Shown piece after piece: positions 1 through 6,861 of a stretch of 19,567 nt of DNA; within the stretch, counting starts at the first letter, position 1; every line of letters starts with the position of its first letter. Below the pieces are notes generated by a model. That model had not been told where the DNA came from. It did no database searches and saw only the letters and a list, made by a program, of their open reading frames with translations. The DNA comes from Rhodoluna sp. (lineage in GTDB: Bacteria > Actinomycetota > Actinomycetes > Actinomycetales > Microbacteriaceae): NCBI GenBank assembly GCA_016462375.1, contig JAEMTJ010000006.1, positions 19,176 through 38,742 of the forward strand, in the 5' to 3' direction. A program made the position numbers and the translations under genes.

Positions 1-399
1 TGGTTGTGTGATGCTGCTGTTGATCCGGATGGGTCTGTTAATGGTGATTTGGGTCCAAGCATCGATAGCTATTTTGTGGCTAAGAACAGCAAAGATAAGA
101 CTGCTAGAGAACGCTTAGCCCATCGGATGTGTAACACGATGAAGGGCAAGAAAGCTCCCGTTGTGCCCTGGTCTAAAGAGCTCTTTGTTCTAGACCCTTC
201 ACCCATTGTGGAGACTGTAGAGCGGCTGAACCGTAAAGGCGGCAGAGAAGTTGTTGCTCGCTGTCCAGATGAGAATGATGCCAAAGCAGCATCAGAGTGG
301 CTATTGGACAGGCTGTCTAGGTTAGCTCCTGAAACTAAGTTTGAAACTGAACTAAAAGCTGGCGGTGGACAATATGTTGTTCAGTTGCGAACTCTTTAG
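1..399 (+). CDS. 3' end of an unrecognised protein gene (partial)
   Basis: The reading frame is open from the first base of the window (TGG TTG TGT...) to a TAG at 397-399, giving 132 visible residues. The true start almost certainly lies to the left; the TTG at position 4 has no visible upstream signal. The visible part is hydrophilic and rich in Lys, Arg, Asp and Glu, with no signal peptide or membrane segment. It has a Lys-rich stretch (KGKKAPVVPW) near residue 50 and a charged, probably alpha-helical stretch (DENDAKAASEWLLDRLSRL) near residue 90. I do not recognise the family. It is convergent with the VapBC-type pair 35 bp downstream, so the left end may be an accessory region. That it is coding is likely from its length and ordinary composition; its function is unknown. 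Confidence 0.6.
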   Translation, partial: WLCDAAVDPDGSVNGDLGPSIDSYFVAKNSKDKTARERLAHRMCNTMKGKKAPVVPWSKELFVLDPSPIVETVERLNRKGGREVVARCPDENDAKAASEWLLDRLSRLAPETKFETELKAGGGQYVVQLRTL

Positions 400-434
400 T
401 ATTTGCCATTCGATACAAAAAGCTATTGCTTTGA

Positions 435-830
435 TTAGTTCAATAGCCTTGTCCGCACTTTGTATTCCTTTGCACGGGTGGCCAACTTCCTATCTGCCGT
501 AATCAACTCTGCATCTAATGATTTTGCCAGTGCCAGAACGCAGACATCAGGCATCTTAAGCCGAGTTTCATTCCTAACTTTTGCAATCTCTATGGCGAGC
601 TCTTTTGAAATCGGTTCTACTTCAAACCCTCCGCTAGCTAGATTTGCGACAAAAGCACCTAAAGTATTCTGGCCTGCCGGGTGGGTCAGTATCTCGGCAT
701 AAGTAAGTGAAGAAAGATGAATTGATGAGCTGGTGCTGCTCAAGTAAATGTTCACTGCTTCGTCATGGTGAACATTCTTGGAATCAAAAAGAGCGATAAC
801 TACATTCGCATCAAAAACTATTCTTGCCAT
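435..830 (-). CDS. vapC: PIN-domain ribonuclease toxin, VapC family
   Basis: This 131-residue protein has the size and acidic residue pattern of a PIN-domain toxin. Asp7 lies in the N-terminal FDANVVIALFD strand, Glu46 in YAEIL, Asp95 in MPDVCVLALA and Asp113 in ITADRKLA. These four match the Mg2+-binding residues of VapC enzymes, which typically cut tRNA or rRNA. It follows the upstream antitoxin gene with a 13-nt overlap (818-830), so translation is probably coupled; only a weak GA-rich Shine-Dalgarno (AAAGAG) precedes the ATG. Known for the family: toxin activity is blocked by the cognate antitoxin. The RNA target cannot be read from the sequence. All catalytic acids are present, so it should be active. 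Confidence 0.9.
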   Translation of the reverse strand: MARIVFDANVVIALFDSKNVHHDEAVNIYLSSTSSSIHLSSLTYAEILTHPAGQNTLGAFVANLASGGFEVEPISKELAIEIAKVRNETRLKMPDVCVLALAKSLDAELITADRKLATRAKEYKVRTRLLN

Positions 831-1084
831 TCGCTCTTTCGCTGTTCATCAAAATCAGCTGGCCACAACGCAGTACCAATTTTTTGAAGGCTTTGAAGCG
901 TTGCCATCCTTTGGCTTTTGACGTTATCAGCTTTGAGGAGAAGGGCCTTTGATCCTTCTTCTATCAATAATCTAAGGAGCTCGGTTCTAGATTTACAGTC
1001 AGGCCACAACCCCGCAGCTTTATCCAGGGAGGCTGAAAGTTCGTCACTTTCAGTAATCATGTGTCTAGCTCTTTGAGTGGGCAT
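818..1084 (-). CDS. vapB: VapB-type antitoxin, probable ribbon-helix-helix protein
   Basis: This 88-residue protein sits immediately upstream of, and overlaps, the PIN toxin gene, the usual antitoxin position. The middle (CKSRTELLRLLIEEGSKALL, about residues 30-49) looks like the helices of a short ribbon-helix-helix DNA-binding domain. The C-terminal tail (ALWPADFDEQRKSEWQE) is charged and could occupy the toxin active site. I chose the ATG at 1084 because a TACACT -10 box ends 6 nt before it, implying a leaderless mRNA. An ATG at codon 9 (1060) is an alternative start. The promoter lies inside an 11-bp inverted repeat, consistent with autoregulation. The antitoxin role is inferred mainly from position and size; homology at the sequence level is weak by eye. 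Confidence 0.72.
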   Translation of the reverse strand: MPTQRARHMITESDELSASLDKAAGLWPDCKSRTELLRLLIEEGSKALLLKADNVKSQRMATLQSLQKIGTALWPADFDEQRKSEWQE

Positions 1085-1089
1085 TTCCT

Positions 1090-1122
1090 AAGTGTAGCAC
1101 TAGTGGCTAAAGTGCAACACTT
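1090..1122 (-). promoter_or_regulatory. Inverted-repeat operator over the vapBC promoter
   Basis: Two 11-bp arms, 1090-1100 (aagtgtagcac) and 1112-1122 (gtgcaacactt), form an inverted repeat matching at 10 of 11 positions around an 11-bp spacer. The antitoxin -10 hexamer (TACACT on the minus strand, 1091-1096) lies within the arm nearest the gene, and a TTGCAC resembling a -35 lies in the other arm. A repressor bound here would block transcription, as in self-regulated VapBC operons. Confidence 0.6.
1091..1096 (-). promoter_or_regulatory. -10 box for the antitoxin gene, leaderless layout
   Basis: TACACT on the minus strand is followed by exactly 6 nt and then the ATG at 1084, which would place the transcription start at the start codon. 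The short AGGA between them is too close to the ATG to act as a normal Shine-Dalgarno. Confidence 0.5.
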
Positions 1123-1142
1123 CTTCTTGCCCCCTGAGATGT

Positions 1143-2105
1143 CTATTTTTTAGGCTTAGAGGGTTTAGCTGCGGAAGAAGAATCTGCCGGAGTTAGCATG
1201 CCTTGCAGTCGGTGAAGTGACTGTTCCATGGTGGTTATGTTGCCATCGAGGAAGATCGTATTACCGCTACCTTCTTTAGCCGCGTCTCTGACAGTTTCAG
1301 TCCACATCGAGAACAGGAGTATAGATGGGTCGAGACCAGCCTCTTCAAGTTTTTTAGCTGATTCACTAAACCCAACGGCAATAGCCTCACGGAACTGAGC
1401 TAAACCTTCACCGCGCAATCTAGCCGCTGTTGCTTCGTTTTCAGCGGAGATTCGAATGGCAGCACCTTCCGCTTCAGCTTGCTTTGTTCTTTGGATAAGA
1501 AGCGCTTGACCCTCGAATTCAGCTGCAGTTTGAGCGTTTTTGGCGGCAACAACTCGAGACATTGACTGCATGACTTCCGCATCGAATTGGATGTCGTTAA
1601 CAGTTAGGTCAACCAGTAAATAGCCCCATGAAGCTAGTTGTTCATCTAAGTTCTCCTTAGCGTGGTGCACTATCTCCTGGCGAAGACCAAGAACCTCTGA
1701 CTGCTTCTTCGTTGCAACGAATTCACGAACAGAGGCCTCAACGGCTGAGGTGAGTGCAGTGTTGAAAGAGGTGTCATCGATGAACTTGAAAGCCACAAGT
1801 TTGATGGTGTCTTCAGTGTGATCTTGAACGGTGAAAATGATTGTTGATATAAAGTGAACAGCTGCTTGATCACCGGTAATAGCTGAGAACTGTAATTGGT
1901 CAGTTCTGTTTTGAACTGGAATCTTATTTCTTACTTTCTCAAAAAAAGGAATGATGATGTTTAGACCCGGGTTGAGAACTCTGCGGTACTTACCGAAAAG
2001 AGTCACAACACCTACGTGTGCTTGATCAACCGTTGTGAACATCTTCCACAAGAGCAGACTTGCAACAATAGCGATAGTAGACCAAAAAATTAGTAAATCA
2101 AACAT
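1143..2105 (-). CDS. SPFH/band-7 domain membrane protein (stomatin-like)
   Basis: This 320-residue protein has one N-terminal membrane segment (about residues 4-21). A classic SPFH/band-7 domain follows, beginning VDQAHVGVVTLFGKYRRVLNPG and running to about residue 190. Next comes an Ala/Glu/Gln-rich coiled coil (about 190-245, including KQAEAEGAAIRISAENEATAARLRGE), as in stomatin and flotillin proteins. The C-terminal tail is Ser/Lys/Pro-rich. Family knowledge: these proteins form oligomeric cages on membranes and scaffold proteases or organise membrane domains. No NfeD partner gene adjoins it, which is often found with this class. The start is supported by an AAAGAG-type Shine-Dalgarno 6 nt upstream (2112-2119). 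The exact client is unknown. Confidence 0.9.
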   Translation of the reverse strand: MFDLLIFWSTIAIVASLLLWKMFTTVDQAHVGVVTLFGKYRRVLNPGLNIIIPFFEKVRNKIPVQNRTDQLQFSAITGDQAAVHFISTIIFTVQDHTEDTIKLVAFKFIDDTSFNTALTSAVEASVREFVATKKQSEVLGLRQEIVHHAKENLDEQLASWGYLLVDLTVNDIQFDAEVMQSMSRVVAAKNAQTAAEFEGQALLIQRTKQAEAEGAAIRISAENEATAARLRGEGLAQFREAIAVGFSESAKKLEEAGLDPSILLFSMWTETVRDAAKEGSGNTIFLDGNITTMEQSLHRLQGMLTPADSSSAAKPSKPKK

Positions 2106-2221
2106 AGATATCTCTCTTTGAATTCAGCGGTAATTGGATGGAGTTCTAACCAAAAGAACCTGTTCACTCTTACGCATAACAATACACAAAACCGCGGCCC
2201 GGAACAGCCTTAGTTTGGCGC

Positions 2222-4303
2222 TTAAGTAACTTTAGTTGCCGTACTTGTTTTGCTAACAGTGGTGTATCCAGTGTTCTTAACTGTGATCTTTACCGAAAGG
2301 TTGTGACCTTTGTCTTTGGCAACAGGTTTATAGGTAACTGCGGTTGCTTTAGAAATGGCTTTTCCATCTTTTAGCCACTGGTAGGTCTTTGTAACTCCAG
2401 CATCCCAAGCACCAGGCAGGGCAGTTAGAGTCTTGCCGACTTTAAAGGTTCCAGTGATTTTTGGCATTGGGGTTTTCACTTGAGAACCTGCGACAACAGT
2501 TTTTGCAAGGCTAGTGGATTCACCCTGGGTGTATCCGGTCTTATTACCGAATACCTTCAAAATAAAACTGAAGCCGAGATCGGCTGGTTGAGCTATATAG
2601 GTGTTGGCAGTCCCCACCTGAACAGGTGTGTCGGCGAGGGTCTTGTATTTAAACCATTTGTAGCTGTAGGTAGGCAAAGGTGACCATGTGCCTGGAGTAG
2701 AGGTGAGAGCTGTCCCGACTTTGACAGTTCCTAGAATGACTGGTGGCCCAGTTATTTCAAAGAGCTTGTCTAAAGGCTTTACAGTCTCACCAATGATTAT
2801 CTGGACCAGATCTGCGGCACTTACTCCATCGGCAGTCACAGCGATGACTGAAATTACTGCACTGGTGTTAATGGCATATACGTGAGATTCTGTGCAAACT
2901 CCCTGAACAGAATTCACTTCATTCTTTGTGCCATCTCCCCAGTTGTATTTACATAGGACATCTTCACCATCGACAATGTTACTTATCTCCGCAGTAATCG
3001 TAACCGTCTCGCCTGGAGCAGGGAAATTGTCCTGTGGCAGAGGGGTGATGTGAATCTCAGCCGCAGCTGCCTGCACAAAGAAATCGACATCATAATCAAA
3101 ATCCGAATTACCTTCAGAATCCCAACCATCTATTCGTGCTACGTATTCACCTGCGGTAGGGCAAATAGCAGCAGCCAAAGCTATCGACCTGTCTTGCTTT
3201 AGACCTTGATTTCCACTAGGGACAATCTGACAGACAGCATCATTTCCATTAATGCCATGAACTTCCCAAGATGTACTGATGGTATTTTCATTAGGTTCCC
3301 AACCCAAAGTAGACGCATCGAGTTTGATTGGGGATTTAGCAATACCAGTGAAAGCTGGTGGGTCACCGGCTTGACCGATACCCGATTGCCCTAGCGGTGC
3401 CGGTGTTATTGAACTTGAACACTGCGGGTCAACAATATCAATTTTGTTATCGGCATCATCGTCAATGCCGTTATTGCATGACTCTGGTTTAACAGTTGAG
3501 AAGCTACCTGATTTGACCATGACGATTGAGTCAAGTACTTGGTCGCTGGTGTCAGCGATGGCTAGCTTTATGTGGTTAGTTTGATTAGGGGTAACTGTCG
3601 CAGAACAGATCATCTCAACACTTAGACCGTCAGATTCAATGTTAATTGGGTTGGAAGGCGGGTTCAGGTAAGAATTGTCTCGGTAGAGATTGCTGTTCAC
3701 AGTTGAGTTAATTGTGTCTATAGATACAGCTGTGTTACCAACACCAGGAACCGTTGCGCAGTTCACTCCATTGACATAAAAGGCAAAGACATCATCGTAA
3801 AGATTTACCCACTCAAGATATTCCTCACTACCGAATACATAGCTGAAATAAACCTCGTTGGTAGTTGGAACAAAATCAAACTCAAGAGATGCAGCGTCAA
3901 AGGTCACCGGGTTTACAGTTTCGCTATTTTCGATTAGAGCATCCAAATCAGCATCGTTGAATCCAGCCATTTCTCCAGTGATGGATTCACTCTTATTTGG
4001 CCCAACAACATCAGCGATACTGCCTGTTGAGAGAATCACACCACGGTTGAAAGCAACCACCTGCGGATCAACCACATCGATAGTCCCAGCTTGAGCATTA
4101 GAACCTTTGTATAGGACGTTAGAGATTGTTACGCCAGTGCCAACTAGTTCCGTTGCTAAAGATAGCGGGGTAGTACCCACAGAATTAAGGTCAGTGGTTT
4201 GGATGCCATTAGGAATTGTGGCAGTAGCGGCGTGGGCTTGGACAGGGGAGAACAGGGACACCAGCAGTAGTGGTGCCAACAAGCCAATCCGCCTTGTTCT
4301 CAT
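2222..4303 (-). CDS. Secreted multidomain protein: choice-of-anchor L domain, MopE-like motif, PKD-like and Ig-like repeats
   Basis: This 693-residue protein starts with a signal peptide (MRTRRIGLLAPLLLVSLF..., likely cleaved after AHA near residue 25). Residues about 30-265 match the choice-of-anchor L pattern (AQAGTIDVVDPQVVAFNRG, GVILSTGSI, YFSYVFGSEEY). Around residues 273-294 lies CNNGIDDDADNKIDIVDPQC, an Asp-rich, Cys-bracketed MopE-like motif that probably binds calcium. Around 413-510 there is a PKD-like segment with YNWGDGTKN. Two C-terminal repeats of about 85 residues each (from about 515 and 612) share a VKVGxxLT..PG.W....YxWxK pattern typical of actinobacterial surface proteins. 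I see no LPXTG motif or C-terminal membrane anchor, so it is probably released or held non-covalently. The role may be adhesion or surface structure; this is inference. Confidence 0.85.
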   Translation of the reverse strand: MRTRRIGLLAPLLLVSLFSPVQAHAATATIPNGIQTTDLNSVGTTPLSLATELVGTGVTISNVLYKGSNAQAGTIDVVDPQVVAFNRGVILSTGSIADVVGPNKSESITGEMAGFNDADLDALIENSETVNPVTFDAASLEFDFVPTTNEVYFSYVFGSEEYLEWVNLYDDVFAFYVNGVNCATVPGVGNTAVSIDTINSTVNSNLYRDNSYLNPPSNPINIESDGLSVEMICSATVTPNQTNHIKLAIADTSDQVLDSIVMVKSGSFSTVKPESCNNGIDDDADNKIDIVDPQCSSSITPAPLGQSGIGQAGDPPAFTGIAKSPIKLDASTLGWEPNENTISTSWEVHGINGNDAVCQIVPSGNQGLKQDRSIALAAAICPTAGEYVARIDGWDSEGNSDFDYDVDFFVQAAAAEIHITPLPQDNFPAPGETVTITAEISNIVDGEDVLCKYNWGDGTKNEVNSVQGVCTESHVYAINTSAVISVIAVTADGVSAADLVQIIIGETVKPLDKLFEITGPPVILGTVKVGTALTSTPGTWSPLPTYSYKWFKYKTLADTPVQVGTANTYIAQPADLGFSFILKVFGNKTGYTQGESTSLAKTVVAGSQVKTPMPKITGTFKVGKTLTALPGAWDAGVTKTYQWLKDGKAISKATAVTYKPVAKDKGHNLSVKITVKNTGYTTVSKTSTATKVT

Positions 4304-4309
4304 GTCTTT

Positions 4310-4315
4310 AGGCTA
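4310..4315 (-). promoter_or_regulatory. -10 box for the choice-of-anchor L gene, leaderless layout
   Basis: TAGCCT on the minus strand, then 6 nt (AAAGAC), then the ATG at 4303. No Shine-Dalgarno precedes the start, so the mRNA probably begins at the start codon. Confidence 0.55.
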
Positions 4316-4366
4316 GGTTGCCTAGGAAGAAGTAGCAAGTAGGGGTGCCTGTTAATCTGCTGAACG

Positions 4367-4849
4367 TTACCGCTTGCTGACCTTATTTGGGAAACTGTTT
4401 GAAGCTTTGGACAGGAATATAGCAAACACCAATGCAACAACGATTCCAGCGCTAATACCAAGTTCTATGACCGCTCTGTCGAAGTCAACCTGGGACTTGC
4501 CATCAGCCAAAGTCATCGAAGCACCAACTGTGAGGATGTGTCTAACCGCGGCGATAACTCCGATGATCAGGAAGTTCTGCAACTGGAAGACACCATCGGT
4601 GTATCTAGCTACAACGGTTCTAAGAATTTCAAGAATAATGATGATGAACAGAATGTCGTTAATTGCTTGGATCATTCCGGTTGGGAAAAACGGTGTTGTT
4701 TCGAATGCACGGTTTATAGAGAAGTAAAGGGCAGCACAGGCAATAACTAGAAGGCATAGCCCTAAGACAACATGGAAAATCTCTTCGATTCGCTCAACCC
4801 AATGACCTGGGATTAGGACTTTTTTGTTCTCATTATTTTCATCTAACAT
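4367..4849 (-). CDS. PsiE-like four-helix membrane protein
   Basis: This 160-residue protein has four predicted membrane helices: about residues 27-46 (VVLGLCLLVIACAALYFSI), 60-85 (including INDILFIIIILEILRTVVA), 92-110 (FLIIGVIAAVRHILTVGA) and 128-150 (ELGISAGIVVALVFAIFL). The order and the motif ILEILRTVVARY followed by LQNFLIIGVIAAVRHIL match the phosphate-starvation-inducible PsiE family. The biochemical function of that family is not established. The protein ends in a short basic tail. A TAAGTT box 7 nt before the ATG suggests leaderless transcription. I see no obvious Pho box upstream, so phosphate control cannot be claimed here. Confidence 0.82.
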   Translation of the reverse strand: MLDENNENKKVLIPGHWVERIEEIFHVVLGLCLLVIACAALYFSINRAFETTPFFPTGMIQAINDILFIIIILEILRTVVARYTDGVFQLQNFLIIGVIAAVRHILTVGASMTLADGKSQVDFDRAVIELGISAGIVVALVFAIFLSKASNSFPNKVSKR

Positions 4850-4856
4850 ATCTATT

Positions 4857-4862
4857 AACTTA
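4857..4862 (-). promoter_or_regulatory. -10 box for the PsiE-like gene, leaderless layout
   Basis: TAAGTT on the minus strand lies 7 nt before the ATG at 4849, and no Shine-Dalgarno is visible. Confidence 0.42.
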
Positions 4863-4951
4863 GCCGAACATCAACACATTGCCCGAAGAAACAGGGCTGG
4901 CTTTATTACATTTGTATTTCTTTGCCATCACAAACCTGAACCGATTGGGGC

Positions 4952-5806
4952 CTAACTGAATGTCTTTACTTCCGAAATTTCCTTGGGCCCAATTCCACAA
5001 CAACCGCCAATGATTGTTGCTCCGCATTCAACCCATTGCTCTATGTGCTCATCAGAGAGCTTGACCGCTGAACCTTCAAGTTGCTTGAGTTTTGCATTCC
5101 AGGTCTTACCTGCGTTCGGGTAAACAACGAAGGGTGCGAACTCGCGTGCTGATTTCAGAAGTGATGTTACGAATTCTGGGCTTGTGCAGTTGATGCCAAC
5201 GTATTCGGCAGCCAATTCTTTGGAGAGCTTGGCAGCATCACTGAAGAGCTCACCTGAGCTCAGGTGCTCACCATCTTTGCAGGAGAAGGCAATCCAAAGT
5301 GGGATTGCGTTCTCTAGATTATTTAGGAGCTCTAGTAGTAATCGAGCCTCTCTAATTTCTGGGATGGTCTCAATAGCAAGGTAGTCCGGCTTGCAAGCAA
5401 TCAAGATCTCCAAGCGCTCTTTATGGAATGCAATAAGTTCTTCTTCTGTAACATCGTAATTCCCCCGATACTCTGATCCATCGGCCAGATATGCCCCGTA
5501 TGGACCAATAGATGCAGCAACAAGCGGGGCGTTAGCGTCTCTAGCCAATTGCACTGAGAGTTTCAGAGCATTAACGACCTCTTCATGAGCCCAACCCTTT
5601 GCTATGCAGCCTGGAAAAGAAATCTGATATGTGGAGGTAATTATTATTTGCGCTCCTGCTTTGACAAAAGCGGTATGAGCGTCACGTATTTGATCTGGGT
5701 CACTCTTAAGCAGCTCGCCTGTCCAAAGCTCCGACCTGAAGGAATTGCCTAGGTCTTCAAGGGCAGTAGCAAGCCCACCATCTAGAAGAATGAATTCTTT
5801 GGACAC
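4952..5806 (-). CDS. mmuM: Homocysteine S-methyltransferase
   Basis: This 284-residue cytoplasmic enzyme matches the short, single-domain homocysteine S-methyltransferase family. It transfers a methyl group from S-methylmethionine or S-adenosylmethionine to homocysteine, giving methionine. Visible landmarks are the N-terminal LLDGGLATALE, the substrate-site segment IITSTYQ, and the zinc-binding cysteines in GINCTSP (around residue 207) and in GGCCG near the C-terminus. The length is normal. I chose the GTG at 5806 because the frame opens there and a TAGACT -10 box ends 6 nt upstream, the same leaderless layout as several neighbours. No methionine riboswitch is visible. It complements lysC/asd at 10.5-12.9 kb, which begin the pathway that supplies homocysteine. 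The methyl donor cannot be decided from sequence. Confidence 0.92.
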   Translation of the reverse strand: MSKEFILLDGGLATALEDLGNSFRSELWTGELLKSDPDQIRDAHTAFVKAGAQIIITSTYQISFPGCIAKGWAHEEVVNALKLSVQLARDANAPLVAASIGPYGAYLADGSEYRGNYDVTEEELIAFHKERLEILIACKPDYLAIETIPEIREARLLLELLNNLENAIPLWIAFSCKDGEHLSSGELFSDAAKLSKELAAEYVGINCTSPEFVTSLLKSAREFAPFVVYPNAGKTWNAKLKQLEGSAVKLSDEHIEQWVECGATIIGGCCGIGPKEISEVKTFS

Positions 5807-5812
5807 TCTAAA

Positions 5813-5818
5813 AGTCTA
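5813..5818 (-). promoter_or_regulatory. -10 box for mmuM, leaderless layout
   Basis: TAGACT on the minus strand, then 6 nt (TTTAGA), then the GTG start at 5806. It lies only 37 bp beyond the 3' end of tRNA-Ser, so read-through from the tRNA gene is also possible. Confidence 0.5.
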
Positions 5819-5854
5819 ACTTCTGAGCCGCAGGTGCCCTCAGGAGTTCCAAGT

Positions 5855-5942
5855 TGGCGGAGAATGGGGGATTCGAACCCCCGAGGGCTTGCACCCAACA
5901 CGCTTTCCAAGCGTGCGCCATAGGCCACTAGGCGAATTCTCC
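5855..5942 (-). tRNA. tRNA-Ser (anticodon GGA)
   Basis: Read on the minus strand, the 88-nt gene has a 7-bp acceptor stem (GGAGAAT/ATTCTCC) and a D arm from GCCTAGTGGCC. The 5-bp anticodon stem (CACGC/GCGTG) encloses loop TTGGAAA, with anticodon GGA. A long class II variable arm follows, and the T stem is GGGGG/CCCCC around TTCGAAT. The discriminator G and a genome-encoded CCA are present. The long variable arm together with the GGA anticodon identifies it as tRNA-Ser reading UCC/UCU. Confidence 0.97.
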
Positions 5943-6079
5943 TGGGTTGCCACCTGTTAGGGCGACTTTTAGAAGTTTACTTTGAATATGGACAGCAGGT
6001 TAGAGGTCTTGATCTTGGTTGGTGTTTAGGCTCAGATGTCGACGGCTGGGAATAGTCTTGCTGGCAGAGAGGAATTTTC

Positions 6080-6832
6080 ATGAAAATTACTGCCGGACAA
6101 GGCTGCCTAGGGGGCATCGCTATTTTTGCTTTGATCATTTCAGTGCAAAACTTTCAAAACGCGCCTTACTTCCTATTTTTCATTCTGGCGTTGATTGCGA
6201 TTTGGATTGGGGTCTCTCTTCTCAATGGCAAAGCAAGGACTAAGAAAATGCTAGAGCAGTTCGAACATCAAGCAAATATTCTTGATGAGCTTGTGAAGGC
6301 TGACTTCAAAGTTGAAGATGTTATGTTATCAACGCAAAAAGAAGAAGTTGTGATCTATCACCTAGAAGACATCATGCTCACCGAATACAGGAGCACTGGC
6401 TCAACTTACTCAGGTGGCTATGCTGGCGTTAGTTTTCGAGTCGCTAAAGGTGTGCGTTTGAACACTGGTAAAACCGGAGGATCTTCAATGAGAAATCCAG
6501 AAACTCCTCAAACAATTGATAGTGGAGAACTCACTGTTACTAATCAAAGAGTTGTCTTCACCGGAGCGAACTAAGTCAGAGTTTTTGATCTGGACAAAGT
6601 CTTAAACATGGAAAGCGGCTCTAACGGAGCCACAGTCTCTATCTCTGTTTCAAATAGAGAACGAACATCTGGTTTAGCGAGTGTCAACATGGAAGATCTA
6701 ACGCCAGGTATGGCAGTGAGCCTTGCAACCGCTTGGCACGATGGTGGCAAGAAAGCTGCCATCAAAGATGCGAAAGAGATGTCGGCCCAACTTCGTGCCG
6801 TTGTGTCTGAAGAAAGATCTAAAACTAAGTAA
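6080..6832 (+). pseudogene. Membrane protein with PH/GRAM-like segment, interrupted by one in-frame TAA
   Basis: The frame starting at ATG 6080 (good Shine-Dalgarno AGAGGA at 6068-6073, possible -10 TAGTCT at 6053-6058) runs for 164 codons to a TAA at 6572-6574. The same frame then continues without shift for 85 codons to a second TAA at 6830-6832. The join reads naturally: GELTVTNQRVVFTGAN, stop, VRVFDLDKVLNMESGSNG. This resembles the strand pattern of bacterial PH/GRAM-like proteins (GxLxVTNxRVVFxG...F.LDK.L). Two membrane segments lie at about residues 10-25 and 30-48. A single C-to-T change in a CAA codon, or a similar substitution, would explain the break. Alternatives are stop-codon readthrough, two independent polypeptides (an ATG exists at 6608, without clear SD), or a sequencing error. 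The function of the intact family is not known to me. Confidence 0.75.
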
Positions 6833-6835
6833 TCG

Positions 6836-6852
6836 TTGCTGGCACTCAGCAA
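6836..6852. terminator. Weak stem-loop between two convergent genes
   Basis: TTGCTG (6836-6841) and CAGCAA (6847-6852) form a perfect 6-bp stem around a 5-nt loop, in the 29-bp gap between the stops at 6832 and 6862. There is no T-tract on either side, so a bidirectional terminator role is only suggestive. Confidence 0.25.
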
Positions 6853-6861
6853 ACCCTGAAG

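Noticed and set aside
435..1140. Mobile element carrying the toxin-antitoxin pair
   Set aside because: No transposase, integrase, terminal repeats or target duplications are visible. Composition looks like the rest of the window.
2106..2221. Small gene or structured RNA between the SPFH and anchor-L genes
   Set aside because: No convincing frame, Shine-Dalgarno or strong hairpin. It appears to be leader sequence for the SPFH gene.
5820..5854. Terminator after tRNA-Ser (CTGAG...CTCAG)
   Set aside because: The stem is only 5 bp with an irregular interior and no T-tract. Not enough to call.
6608..6832. Independent 74-aa gene starting at ATG 6608
   Set aside because: It is in the same frame as the upstream 6080 gene, with open codons between the TAA and this ATG, and lacks a clear Shine-Dalgarno. 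A split single gene is simpler.
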